The position numbers were made by a program, and so were the translations under genes. From Kribbella aluminosa (GTDB taxonomy: Bacteria; Actinomycetota; Actinomycetes; Propionibacteriales; Kribbellaceae), in assembly GCF_017876295.1 (NCBI RefSeq), contig NZ_JAGINT010000002.1, forward strand, positions 1,426,001 to 1,490,000: 64,000 bases of DNA, written 5' to 3'. Positions 7,847 through 15,589 of the stretch are shown in pieces. Numbering within the stretch: the first letter of the stretch is position 1; every line of letters starts with the position of its first letter. The notes beneath the pieces are model-generated. The model saw only the letters and a list, made by a program, of their open reading frames with translations, made no database searches and was not told the DNA's origin.

Positions 7847-8601
7847 GCGGCCTGCGTAGGCGGCCGGGTGAAGAGCGCGGCGTTGAGGAAGTCCGCGGCG
7901 AAGGTGCCCGGGCGGTCTGCACGGTCTGCGCGGTCTGGTGGGTCTGCGCGGACCGCGCGGAGCTCGATCGGGGTGAGGCCGGCGAAGATCGTGCGGAGGT
8001 CGTCGAGCGAGAACGCCATACCGCCGTACGTGTCCCCCGTGGCGACGACATCGAGGTCGCTCGGCGCCTCCATCCGCTCCGCCGCGAACGTCACGATCCC
8101 GAACCGCCCGCCGGGCCGCACGAGCGGCAGCACCCGCTGCAGATAGGTGATCCGCCGGTGCGGCGCGATGTGGTGGAAGCACCCGGAGTCGTACACGACG
8201 TCGTACGCACGCTCCGGCAGCGGATCCCGCAGTACGTCGGTAGTCGTCAGCGTGACCGCGCCCGGCATGTCCGGCCGAAGCCGGTCGAGAAGATCCTCCG
8301 CGAGGTCGATCCCGTCGACGATCGCCCCCTGCCCGGCGAACCATCGGGTGTTCCGCCCCGCACCACACCCGACATCAAGAACGCGGGCCCCGTCGAGCTC
8401 CCCGAGCAGCCCGCGCTGCTCCCAATCCACCAACGCCTCGTCGGGAAGCTGCGTCGCGAGCGGATGCCCCGGCGTGGTCAGCAAACCGCTCCAGTACTCC
8501 GCAGCGGACGCGTCCGACCGATCACCCCGGCCGCTCGCACTCACCACCCGATCCAGCACGTCCAGCAATTGGTCCACGGTATGAATCCGAGTGTCCGTCA
8601 C
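7843..8601 (-). CDS. Class I SAM-dependent methyltransferase
   Basis: 252 residues. Motif I is VLDVGCGAGRNTRWFA (about 73-88), followed by IDGIDLAEDLL (motif II acidic end), DVVYDSGCFHHI (motif IV region) and the post-catalytic LPLVRPGGRFGIVTF. It transfers methyl from SAM to an unidentified small molecule in the cytosol. It sits between a GNAT gene (9 bp upstream) and the small hydrophobic protein (4-bp overlap), so the three form an operon read from about 9093 to 7611. The RADPPDRADRADRPG linker near residue 225 is a short in-frame repeat. The GTG start abuts a GGAGG, so the true initiation codon may be slightly downstream. Confidence 0.85.
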   Translation of the reverse strand: MTDTRIHTVDQLLDVLDRVVSASGRGDRSDASAAEYWSGLLTTPGHPLATQLPDEALVDWEQRGLLGELDGARVLDVGCGAGRNTRWFAGQGAIVDGIDLAEDLLDRLRPDMPGAVTLTTTDVLRDPLPERAYDVVYDSGCFHHIAPHRRITYLQRVLPLVRPGGRFGIVTFAAERMEAPSDLDVVATGDTYGGMAFSLDDLRTIFAGLTPIELRAVRADPPDRADRADRPGTFAADFLNAALFTRPPTQAA

Positions 8602-8610
8602 CTCCGAATT

Positions 8611-9093
8611 CTACTGCAGAACAAGGCGAATCTCGTCCTCCAGGACCTTCGCGTAGCAGTACGTCGAGGGCTCGTTCACGTACTTGCCCCATGGGTCGGT
8701 GCGCGCATACCCGCTCGACTCGTAGAGCGCGATCGCCTCGGGCTGCCGATGCCCGGTGGACAGCCGGAGCGCCGGGTGGCCAGCCGCGCGCGCCGCCTTC
8801 TCGAGCGCCGCGAGGACGGCCCGCGCGAACCCACGGCCGCGTGCTTGCGGAGCGACGTACATCCGCTTGAGCTCGGCGTCGCCGGGGTGCTCGCTGCCGG
8901 GCCCGAACGTCTGCAGCGCCCCGCATCCCACCGCGTGCCGCCCGCCGTCGAGCACGACGAAGTACCGCGCACCGACCTTGACCCGCGAGCGCCCTTCGGC
9001 CCCGTATCGGCCGACCAGTTCCGCGAACGCGGCCTCCAGAAGCGCCACCAGCTCCGGGTCATACGGCGGTCGCTCCTCCACGATGTGCTCCAC
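8611..9093 (-). CDS. GNAT family N-acetyltransferase
   Basis: 160 residues with the GNAT core: LKRMYVAPQARGRGFARAVL carries the RxxGxG/A acetyl-CoA pyrophosphate loop (about 82-98), followed by ALRLSTGHRQPEAIALYESSGY. The acceptor is unknown. No ribosome binding site stands at a usual distance from GTG 9093, but TACGAT ends 6 nt before it (9100-9105 on the plus strand), which fits leaderless transcription. First gene of the operon with the methyltransferase and the small hydrophobic protein. Confidence 0.85.
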   Translation of the reverse strand: MEHIVEERPPYDPELVALLEAAFAELVGRYGAEGRSRVKVGARYFVVLDGGRHAVGCGALQTFGPGSEHPGDAELKRMYVAPQARGRGFARAVLAALEKAARAAGHPALRLSTGHRQPEAIALYESSGYARTDPWGKYVNEPSTYCYAKVLEDEIRLVLQ

Positions 9094-9269
9094 CCCCGCA
9101 TCGTAAAAGCAGCTGAGCCAGTACGCCGAGGAGCCTTAGGCTGATCCTCGATGCAGCGTTCCTGAAGGTGTAGGCAGACCGCGGCAGGCCCCGAACGGGG
9201 TCGGCCCGACACGGCATGCCCACACCGCGCTTCGACCACCCCGTCGATCGCAACCTTCCAGGAGCACCC

Positions 9270-11045
9270 GTGCCCAGCACCAACAACCACCCGCCCACGG
9301 AGCCCCCGCCCACGGAGCGCCCGCCCACGGAGCGCCCGCCCACGGAGTACCCGCCCACGGAGTACCCGCCCACGGAGTACCCGCCCACGGACCACCCCCG
9401 CACCGAGGCCCCACTCACCGAGGCCTGGCTCACCGAGCCCCCGTTCACGGACCACCCGCTCACCGAAGCCCCGCTCACCGAGCACCCGCCGCCCACCGAC
9501 CGTCCCTGCACCGAGGCCACGCTCACCGAGTTCCCGCTCACGGACCACCCGCTCACCGAGGCCCCGCTCACCGACCGCCCCCACACCGGGCACCCGCTCA
9601 TCGACCGCGTTGTACTGCGCACCATCGACGGTGCCGCCGACCTCCTCGCTGGGGACCTGCGAGCGATGCCGTCCGTGCACTCCATCCGCCAGACGTCCGC
9701 CGACACTGTCGAGTGCACCCTCGACGGACCCATCGACGAGCTGGCCGCCTGCCCGCACTATTCGACGGTCGAACTCCCCGACCTCGACCTGTCCCTCCGG
9801 ACCGGACTCCTCAGCACCCTCGCGCCTCCGATCAGATTCCGCGTCGGCACCTCCGATCCCACCCGCCGCCACCACCTGATCGCCGCGACAGAACACCATC
9901 ACGGCTGGCAGAACTCCCCCGCGAACTGGGACGTCAACCTCACAGACTCGCCCGACGGTTGCATCGCCCAGTTCGGCCCACTGACCTGGACCCGCCGCTT
10001 CGGCCGGCCCGAACGGTTGCCGTGGTCAACCAACCTGATCGTCGCCGAAGTCCTCGTACGGATGGCGAAACTCCGCCCCGGCCACCGCCTCCTCGACCCG
10101 TTCTGCGGCACCGGCACAATCCTCCGCGCCGCCCACCACCACGAGCCGACCACCCACCTGCTTGGCGCCGACCACCACCGTCCCGCCCTCGAACTGGCCA
10201 CCCAAAACGCCCACCCCACACCCACCCAGCCCATCGAAAAAGCTCACCTCACGGACGCGCAGCCCGTCCAAAGCGCTCACCCGACGGACGGGCAGGCCGT
10301 CCTAAACGCCCACCCCACCGACATACAGCCCGTCCAAAACGCCCACCTCACGGATGCGCAGGCCGTCCTAAACGCTCATCTCACGGACGCGCAGGTCGTG
10401 CAAAACGCCCACCCCACCGACATACAGCCCGTCCAAAACGCCCACCTCACGGACGCGGAGCCCGTCCTAGACGCTCACCCCACGGATGGGCAGGATGTCT
10501 GCGGCGCTGACCGCACGGACGGGCGGGCTGTCTGGGACGTCCACCGCACGGACGGGCAGGCTGTCTGCGCCCATCCCACGGGCACACCCCGGGTCGTCCA
10601 CGCCATCGTCCCCGGGGGGTTGGTGGTGGGTGGTGCTGGTTTTGCGGGGGTGGAGGGGGTTGTGCCTGGTGCTGGTACGGCGGTCGTCGGCGAGGGCCGG
10701 GTCGGTGTGGGGGCGTTTGGGGTGGTGGAGGCTCGGGCGGAGGCGCTTCCCTTGGCTGATGGGTGTGTGGATCGGGTGGTCGCGAATCTGCCGTTCGGGA
10801 AGCAGGTCGGCAGTCATCGCGAGAATCGGCGCTTGTATCCGGCAGTGCTCGCAGAGCTCGAGCGGGTGCTGTCGTCCGACGGGCGTGTGGTGCTGCTGAC
10901 CGAGGACAAGCGGCTGTTGCGAGCCGCCGTACAGCAGACCTCGTTCAAGGTCGTGCGGGAACGGTTGCTCAGATACAACGGAGCGACTCCGACGGCGTAT
11001 GTACTGACTCGCCGCCGGCAGTCTAGGACCGGACCTTCCCGGTAG
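9270..11045 (+). CDS. THUMP/UPF0020-type RNA methyltransferase-like protein with two in-frame repeat tracts
   Basis: 591 residues from GTG 9270, chosen because AGGAG ends 5 nt before it; an in-frame ATG at 9216 has no ribosome binding site. Residues 5-110 are a proline/threonine repeat (PPTE-x, later PLTE-x). Then comes a domain like the N-terminal part of TrmG10/UPF0020 methyltransferases (LIDRVVLRTIDGAADLLAGD onward). SAM motif I is LLDPFCGTGTILRAA (about residue 274). The catalytic N-L-P-F motif (VANLPFGKQVGSHRENRRLY) is only at about 505. Between them lies an 11-residue repeat tract (10209-10601) and a Gly/Val-rich linker. Catalytic residues look intact, so the enzyme may be active on tRNA or rRNA; target base and substrate are unknown. 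Confidence 0.75.
   Translation: MPSTNNHPPTEPPPTERPPTERPPTEYPPTEYPPTEYPPTDHPRTEAPLTEAWLTEPPFTDHPLTEAPLTEHPPPTDRPCTEATLTEFPLTDHPLTEAPLTDRPHTGHPLIDRVVLRTIDGAADLLAGDLRAMPSVHSIRQTSADTVECTLDGPIDELAACPHYSTVELPDLDLSLRTGLLSTLAPPIRFRVGTSDPTRRHHLIAATEHHHGWQNSPANWDVNLTDSPDGCIAQFGPLTWTRRFGRPERLPWSTNLIVAEVLVRMAKLRPGHRLLDPFCGTGTILRAAHHHEPTTHLLGADHHRPALELATQNAHPTPTQPIEKAHLTDAQPVQSAHPTDGQAVLNAHPTDIQPVQNAHLTDAQAVLNAHLTDAQVVQNAHPTDIQPVQNAHLTDAEPVLDAHPTDGQDVCGADRTDGRAVWDVHRTDGQAVCAHPTGTPRVVHAIVPGGLVVGGAGFAGVEGVVPGAGTAVVGEGRVGVGAFGVVEARAEALPLADGCVDRVVANLPFGKQVGSHRENRRLYPAVLAELERVLSSDGRVVLLTEDKRLLRAAVQQTSFKVVRERLLRYNGATPTAYVLTRRRQSRTGPSR
9291..9600. repeat. 15-bp minisatellite coding PPTE-x repeats
   Basis: Units of the form CCCACGGAGTACCCG repeat in frame, giving PPTERPPTE and PPTEYPPTE, then degenerate into PLTEA and PLTDH blocks of five residues. 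Copies at the 5' end are nearly identical and 3' copies have diverged, as in slipped-strand expansion. The unit length is a multiple of three, so the reading frame survives changes in copy number. Confidence 0.88.
10209..10601. repeat. 33-bp repeat coding AHxTDxQxVxN units inside the methyltransferase
   Basis: Twelve consecutive 11-residue units begin at 10209, 10242, 10275 and so on every 33 bp, with consensus AHxTDxQxVxN. The central copies (10308-10472) are nearly identical in DNA; the first and last are degenerate. The tract is in frame and lies between SAM motif I and the catalytic NLPF motif of the host protein. Confidence 0.88.
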
Positions 11046-11427
11046 CTGCGCCACACAGCTGAAACTGCTCTGGCGGCGGTACGTGACGGCCGCGATCGGG
11101 CTCGCGACCGACACGGCGGCGCTAGCGGTGGTTGCGTCGGAGCGGTGTGAGGCGAGCCTGGGGCGGTTGTACACGTTGGAGGTGGGAGCCGTCGCCGTCG
11201 GCCGTCGGCCGCCGTCGCCTCCTCCTCCTCCTCCTCCTCCTCCTCCTGCCGCTGCCGCTGCTCCTGCTCCTGAGGTGTCTTCACAGGCTGGCGGCGTGTT
11301 TTCCCAGCGCGGTGGGGCGGGGCCGCCCGGATAGCTCCGTAGCCGGTCGGTGTGCATGTGTGGGCATACCGACTTCGCCGGGGGTGCTGGGCGCGAGTCG
11401 TCAGTACTCGGGTGGACCTGCGCCAGG
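11046..11427. other. Intergenic region with CCT-repeat; no convincing gene
   Basis: About 380 bases between the methyltransferase and the DUF222-HNH gene. A frame from about 11060 reads LKLLWRRYVTAAIGLATDT and could be the start of a degraded membrane protein, but it runs into polyproline and has no initiation signal. The region contains a perfect (CCT)10 run at 11218-11247 followed by GCC/GCT triplets. Confidence 0.5.
11218..11272. repeat. Trinucleotide (CCT)10 tract with GCT/GCC tail
   Basis: Ten perfect CCT units at 11218-11247, then interleaved GCC, GCT and CTG triplets to about 11272. Such tracts are uncommon outside coding proline runs in actinomycete DNA and are expected to vary in copy number between strains. 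Confidence 0.9.
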
Positions 11428-13276
11428 TCAGCGGGCGTGGTCACGGGCGGGTGAGGCTGGGGTGGGTTGGGGTTCGCTCCATGGGTCGATCGGGGTGGGC
11501 TTCGGGAGCCCGTGCGGCGGCTTGTCCTGGTGACTGGTTGGAAGAGGCTCGCCCCAGATCGCTAGGTAGGTCGCGGCGCGTAATGCTTCCGGATTCTGGC
11601 CGTCCGATCGTGGGTCCGTGACCGATCGGCTTACGGCCGTACGGCGCGGGAGTGGATCTTCGAGGCGTACGTCGGCCGTGGGCGTTCGACCGGCGTCGGA
11701 GTGGCCGGGCGATGCCGGTGCCGGTCCTGGTGCAGGTGGCGGTGCTGGTGCAGGTGGTGGCGGTGCTGGTGCAGGTGGCGGTGCTGGTGCTGGTGGTGAT
11801 GCGGTGTCCGGGGGTGGGCCTGGGTGGGATGGCGGGTCGGCCCAGGTGGGGCGGGCGACGTGGACGGTGTTGCTCGTGATGGTGATGTTCCAGTGGCCCT
11901 TGTGGAGGTCGGTGTGGTGCCGGCGGCAGAGCAGCACGAGGTTTGTCAGGGCTGTCGGGCCGCCGTCTATCCAGGAGATGAGGTGGTGTGCGTCGCACAT
12001 GACGGGTGGGGCTGCGCAGACGACGCAGCCGCGGTCGCGGGTGTTCAGGGCGCGGCGGATGGCTTTGGTGACGAGGCGTTCGCGGCGGCCGACGTCGAGG
12101 GGTTCGGACTGTGAGCCGAGGACGATGGGGATGATGTTGGCGTCGCAGGCGAGGCGGCGGATGGTGGCTGCGGACAGGCCGTTGCTGTAGACGGTTTGGC
12201 CGATGGCGTCGGCGGTGGCTGCTTTGAGGTCTTCCAGGTCGATGGTGACGGTGATGTTCGCCTTGGCCCCGAACCCAGGCACCACGTCGCTACCCGTACC
12301 GGTCGTCGCGGTAGCACCTGCAGGAGTCGTCGCCGTGGCACCGGTGCCGTGTGTGCGGGTTGGCGTCCCATTCCCCAGGTCGGCGGTTGCCCCGTGGCTC
12401 GGGCCGGCTGGTGCAGCTTGGGTCGGGTTGGGCGTTGCAGCGTGGGCCGGGTTGGCTGTGGACGCGTTGTTCGTGGGGGTTGCTGTGGTGCGGGGGTCTG
12501 CTGTGGTGGGGGTGTTTGGGGTGGGGGTGTTGGTGGTGGGGCGGGGGATGGTGGGGGATGGGGTGCCGGCGTCGAGGGCGGTGGCGGCGAGGGTCAGGGT
12601 TGTGGTGAGGGCGTCGGCTTGGCGTTTTTCGCGGGAGCGGGGGTCGGGGGTGCCGTCGAGGGTTTTGTGGGGGCGTGCTCCGGTGGTGATGAGGGTGCGG
12701 AGGAGTTCGGCGTTTTCGTTGGCGAGGTAGCCCTTGAACTTCACGCCGCGGTCGATGGAGGCGAGGGTGAGGGTTTCGCGGGCGGCGGCTTTGTGTTCTT
12801 CGGGTTCGGGGCCGTCGGTGTCGAGGATGTTGCGGGCTGCGACGGTGGCTTTGCGGAGTTCGGAGGGTGGGAGGTGGGTGAGGGCGGCGAGTTCGCGTTC
12901 GGCGCATTCCAGGTCGGGGGGCCGGGACGGTGTTGGGGGTTTTTTCGAGTTCGAGGACGATGGCTTCGGCCTGGGCGGGGTGCAGGCTCAGCTCGTCCAG
13001 GCACCCGGTGATCACCTGGTACTTGGGGAGGGACCGGGCGAGTTGCACCTCGCGGTGGGCGCGGTAGTGGTCGAGCCGGAAGCGGTACTCGATGAACTGG
13101 CAGGTGTCACGGGCACCGACGCGTTCGGCGTAGCCGGCCTTGTCAAATGCGGCGATCATGCGTAGGCGGTCGGTGTGCAGGCGTGCGGTGTCAGCGACGT
13201 TCTGGTCGAGGGCGCGCACGAGTTCCTGCTCGCTCATCAACTCAGGTGCCCGTTCCATGCAGCAAACTCTAGACAC
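11428..13276 (-). pseudogene. DUF222 / HNH endonuclease protein (13E12-repeat type), frameshifted
   Basis: The N-terminal DUF222 part starts near 13276-13258 (SEQELVRALDQNVADTARLH) and runs to ELEKTPNTVPAP. It then leaves frame at a run of six G on the plus strand (12916-12921). Removing one base restores DLECAERELAALTHLPPSEL and joins the rest of the gene. The C-terminal part has a Thr/Pro-rich linker, VPGFGAKANITVTIDLEDLK and the HNH motif CDAHHLISWIDGG with N and H at NLVLLCRRHHTDLHKG, then a Pro/Ala tail coded by 12-bp GTGCAGGTGGCG-type repeats. The family is multicopy in actinobacteria and includes the REP13E12 repeats of Mycobacterium tuberculosis. The shift may be real inactivation, programmed slippage or a sequencing error. 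Confidence 0.85.
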
Positions 13277-13327
13277 GCCCTCCGACAGTTTTCAAAGCCG
13301 GATCCCCTTCAAAACAAGGGAAAAATG

Positions 13328-13368
13328 TTATCCACAGATCTACGCAGCGACCACAAGCCTGTGGATAT
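13328..13368. promoter_or_regulatory. Inverted DnaA-box-like pair in an AT-richer gap
   Basis: TTATCCACA (13328-13336) matches the bacterial DnaA box exactly, and TGTGGATAT (13360-13368) is an inverted near-match. TATCCACAG and CTGTGGATA form a 9-bp inverted repeat with a 21-nt spacer. The gap between the HNH gene and the amidohydrolase gene is clearly less GC-rich than its surroundings. It could be a DnaA titration site, a promoter operator or a recombination target. One such pair does not make an origin. Confidence 0.4.
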
Positions 13369-13380
13369 TGCCTAAGGCAA

Positions 13381-14247
13381 CTATAGGGCGAGCAGTCGGG
13401 TGCCGTTCTCCCAGCACACCGCGCGCAGCCAGTCGTCGCCGAGGTCCAAGGACTCCAGTGACGTGAGCTGTACGGCGTACTCGTAGGGGATGTTCGGGAA
13501 GTCCGATCCGAGCACGATCCGGTCCTGCAGGTCGCGCAACCGCGGCACCAGTTCCCGCGGGAACGGCATCATCGCCTCGACGAACGGCGTCAGCGCCATG
13601 GTCGTGTCCAGATGCACGTTCGGGTACGACGTGAGCGCCAGATGCTCGGCGTACTCCGGCATCCCCAGATGCGCGATCACCGCCGTCAGCGAAGGATGCC
13701 GCCGTAGTACCTCGCCCATCGGCCCCGGACCGGTATGCCGCCCGGGGATCGGCCCCGACCCGCAGTGCACGACGACGGGTACGCCGGCCTCTGCCAGCTG
13801 TCCCCAGACGTCGTCGAGCTCGCCGGACCGCGGGTCGTAGTCGCCGACCTGCACGTGCACCTTGAAGATCCGCGTCCCCAACTCGAGGGCTTCACGCACA
13901 TAGGAAGCCGCCGACCGCTCCGGAAAGAACGTGCCACTCGAGACACAGCCCGGTGTCCGGGATGCAAAGTCGCGCGCCCAGGAGTTCAGCGACTCGGCCA
14001 TCCCCGGTTTGTGCGGGTAGACCAGCGCCGGAAACGCCCGTACACCAAGGGAATCCAGTGTCTTCAGCCGTTCCTCCACCGACGTCCGATAGGTGATCGG
14101 CCACTCGGTTCCGTAGTGCGAGGACGCCTGGTCGAAGTAGGCCCAGACCGCGTTCAGTACCCGGTCCGGCAGGAAGTGCACGTGTACGTCGACCAACCCG
14201 TCGAGCCCGAGCCGCTGCCACCACGCCGGCACGTCGGAGTCACGCAT
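13381..14247 (-). CDS. Amidohydrolase family 2 (ACMSD-like) metal hydrolase
   Basis: 288 residues, TIM-barrel amidohydrolase. Metal ligands are visible in order: HVHFLP (strand 1, about 22-27), an internal His in VVVHCG, another in VIAHLGMPEYA, and Asp in VLGSDFPNIPYEY near residue 248. This subfamily has decarboxylases and hydrolases acting on carboxylated small molecules. It overlaps the upstream ATP-grasp gene by 8 bp and is the last gene of a four-gene operon read from 17372. A cytosolic enzyme; substrate unknown. Confidence 0.85.
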   Translation of the reverse strand: MRDSDVPAWWQRLGLDGLVDVHVHFLPDRVLNAVWAYFDQASSHYGTEWPITYRTSVEERLKTLDSLGVRAFPALVYPHKPGMAESLNSWARDFASRTPGCVSSGTFFPERSAASYVREALELGTRIFKVHVQVGDYDPRSGELDDVWGQLAEAGVPVVVHCGSGPIPGRHTGPGPMGEVLRRHPSLTAVIAHLGMPEYAEHLALTSYPNVHLDTTMALTPFVEAMMPFPRELVPRLRDLQDRIVLGSDFPNIPYEYAVQLTSLESLDLGDDWLRAVCWENGTRLLAL

Positions 14248-15469
14248 CGGCGACCCACAGATCGGTGAGGCCCTTGAAGTGTGCGAAGAACTTCTCCTGC
14301 TCGTGTGGCGGGTACGTCGCCGCCACCGTCGCGCGCAGCACCCGCTCGAAGTCCGGTCCCGCCACCCAGTCCCGGACGCGCAGGTCGAAGTCGCCGAGGT
14401 GGGCGGCGCACCACTCCTGGTACTTCGCCGTCTCGAAGTGCTCGTCCGCGAGGGCCAGGTACCCGTCCAGCTTGGCGTCGTAGTCGAGGTCGGGATTGTC
14501 CGCGATCTCGAAGTACCGCTCGGTGTGCAGGTCGATCGACGAGCGCCTGCCGGTCGCCAGGCAGAACACCGACCACTTCACCAGCGCGCTCAACGCCCAC
14601 GGGAAGTAGTAGTGCAGCGACGTGACCGCGACGTCCGGGCAGGCGTTGGCGTAGTCGATCGGGTACACGTCGTCGCCGGCGACCAGCATCTCGCAGGAGT
14701 TGAACTCCCAGCCGAAGAACGCGTTCACGATCCGGCTGATCGCCACCGTCTGATGCCCCGCGGACGGACTCAGGAAGTCGTGCGAGACGGCGTACCGGTT
14801 GTGCATCGGCTCGTCCGGGCGGAAGTCCATCACCATCGTCTCGGCGCCGATCGACAGCGCCCGGGCGAACTTGTCGTAGTCGACGGTGGCCTGCAGGTGC
14901 ATCAGCATCTCGCCGGACTCGTCGTACGCGCGGTGCAGGTCGTCGGCGTTCTCGATCCGGGACACGCCCCGCCAGCCGCCGCCGTCGAACGGTTTCATGT
15001 ACAGCGGGTACCCGAGGTCCGCGGCCAGCGCGTCCAGGTCGAACGGCTGGTTGTACTTCGCCGACGTGTACGCCCAGCGCACGTTGTTGACCGGGTTCTT
15101 GTACGGCACCAGCACGGTCCGCGGGATCTTCAGCCCGAGGCGGAGCATCGCGCAGTACGCCGAGTGCTTCTCCATCGACTGGAACGTGAACGGGGAGTTC
15201 AGCAGGTACGTCCCGTTCATCAGCGCGGCCTTCTTCAGCCACTCGCGCGGGTGGTAGTACCAGTACGCGAGCCGGTCGATGACGAGCCCGACCCGGACCG
15301 GATCGTTCAGGTCGAACGGCTCGATCGTCAGCCGCCGGGATCCGAACTCGTGCTCATGCCCGTCCAGGGAAACCGGCCCGACCCGCTGCAGCAGCGCCTC
15401 GAACGCCTGCGGCCAGTCCTCCTCGGCGCCCAGCAACAACCCGATCAGATGGCGGGAGCGGTCGGTCAC
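14240..15469 (-). CDS. ATP-grasp domain protein, uncharacterised
   Basis: 409 residues. The middle and C-terminal parts carry an ATP-grasp fold: LGYPLYMKPFDGGGWRGVSR supplies the nucleotide-binding Lys and Gly loop (about 152-171), and FFGWEFNSCEMLVAGDDVYP with IDYANACPDVAV supplies the acidic metal-binding strand near 250-275. Related enzymes (RimK, D-Ala ligase, carboxylate-amine ligases) make amide or ester bonds through acyl phosphates. The long C-terminal tail (DYDAKLDGYLALADEHFETA) is not one I recognise. It is co-directional with two hydrolases and an amidohydrolase, suggesting a ligase in a small peptide or ester pathway. A strong hairpin separates it from the upstream hydrolase gene. 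Confidence 0.7.
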   Translation of the reverse strand: MTDRSRHLIGLLLGAEEDWPQAFEALLQRVGPVSLDGHEHEFGSRRLTIEPFDLNDPVRVGLVIDRLAYWYYHPREWLKKAALMNGTYLLNSPFTFQSMEKHSAYCAMLRLGLKIPRTVLVPYKNPVNNVRWAYTSAKYNQPFDLDALAADLGYPLYMKPFDGGGWRGVSRIENADDLHRAYDESGEMLMHLQATVDYDKFARALSIGAETMVMDFRPDEPMHNRYAVSHDFLSPSAGHQTVAISRIVNAFFGWEFNSCEMLVAGDDVYPIDYANACPDVAVTSLHYYFPWALSALVKWSVFCLATGRRSSIDLHTERYFEIADNPDLDYDAKLDGYLALADEHFETAKYQEWCAAHLGDFDLRVRDWVAGPDFERVLRATVAATYPPHEQEKFFAHFKGLTDLWVADA

Positions 15470-15509
15470 GGTGGTCCTCCGAAGTTCGGCGTGGATTCGA
15501 GGGTAGACC

Positions 15510-15587
15510 GGACCGCCACGCAGGCAGAACCCCGTCCGGAGTGCCGCAAAGACCCCCGATTCCGGGGTTCTGCCTGCGTGGAGGTCC
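15510..15587. terminator. 24-bp-stem hairpin inside the hydrolase/ATP-grasp operon
   Basis: Arms 15510-15533 and 15564-15587 pair at 23 of 24 positions (core CCACGCAGGCAGAACCCC), with a 30-nt loop. On the minus strand it begins 2 bases after the esterase stop codon and lies 41 bases before the ATP-grasp start. No T-run follows, so it may attenuate or stabilise the message rather than terminate fully. Alternatively it is a palindromic dispersed repeat. Confidence 0.7.
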
Positions 15588-15589
15588 GC

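Noticed and set aside
9059..9733. Minus-strand frame with SVGGY/SVGGR repeats resembling a pentapeptide-repeat protein
   Set aside because: It is the antisense reading of the PPTE-x tract. The plus-strand frame continues into a recognisable methyltransferase with normal codon use; this one runs into unrelated sequence on both sides.
11083..11334. 83-residue plus-strand frame containing polyproline
   Set aside because: Driven by the CCT repeat; no ribosome binding site, and codon bias is lost after the first 35 codons.
12196..13011. 271-residue Gly-rich plus-strand frame
   Set aside because: Antisense shadow of the DUF222-HNH gene; glycine richness comes from complementing Pro/Thr codons.
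13328..13368. Replication origin
   Set aside because: Only two DnaA-like boxes and no dnaA, dnaN or gyr genes nearby; treated as a possible DnaA or regulator site instead.
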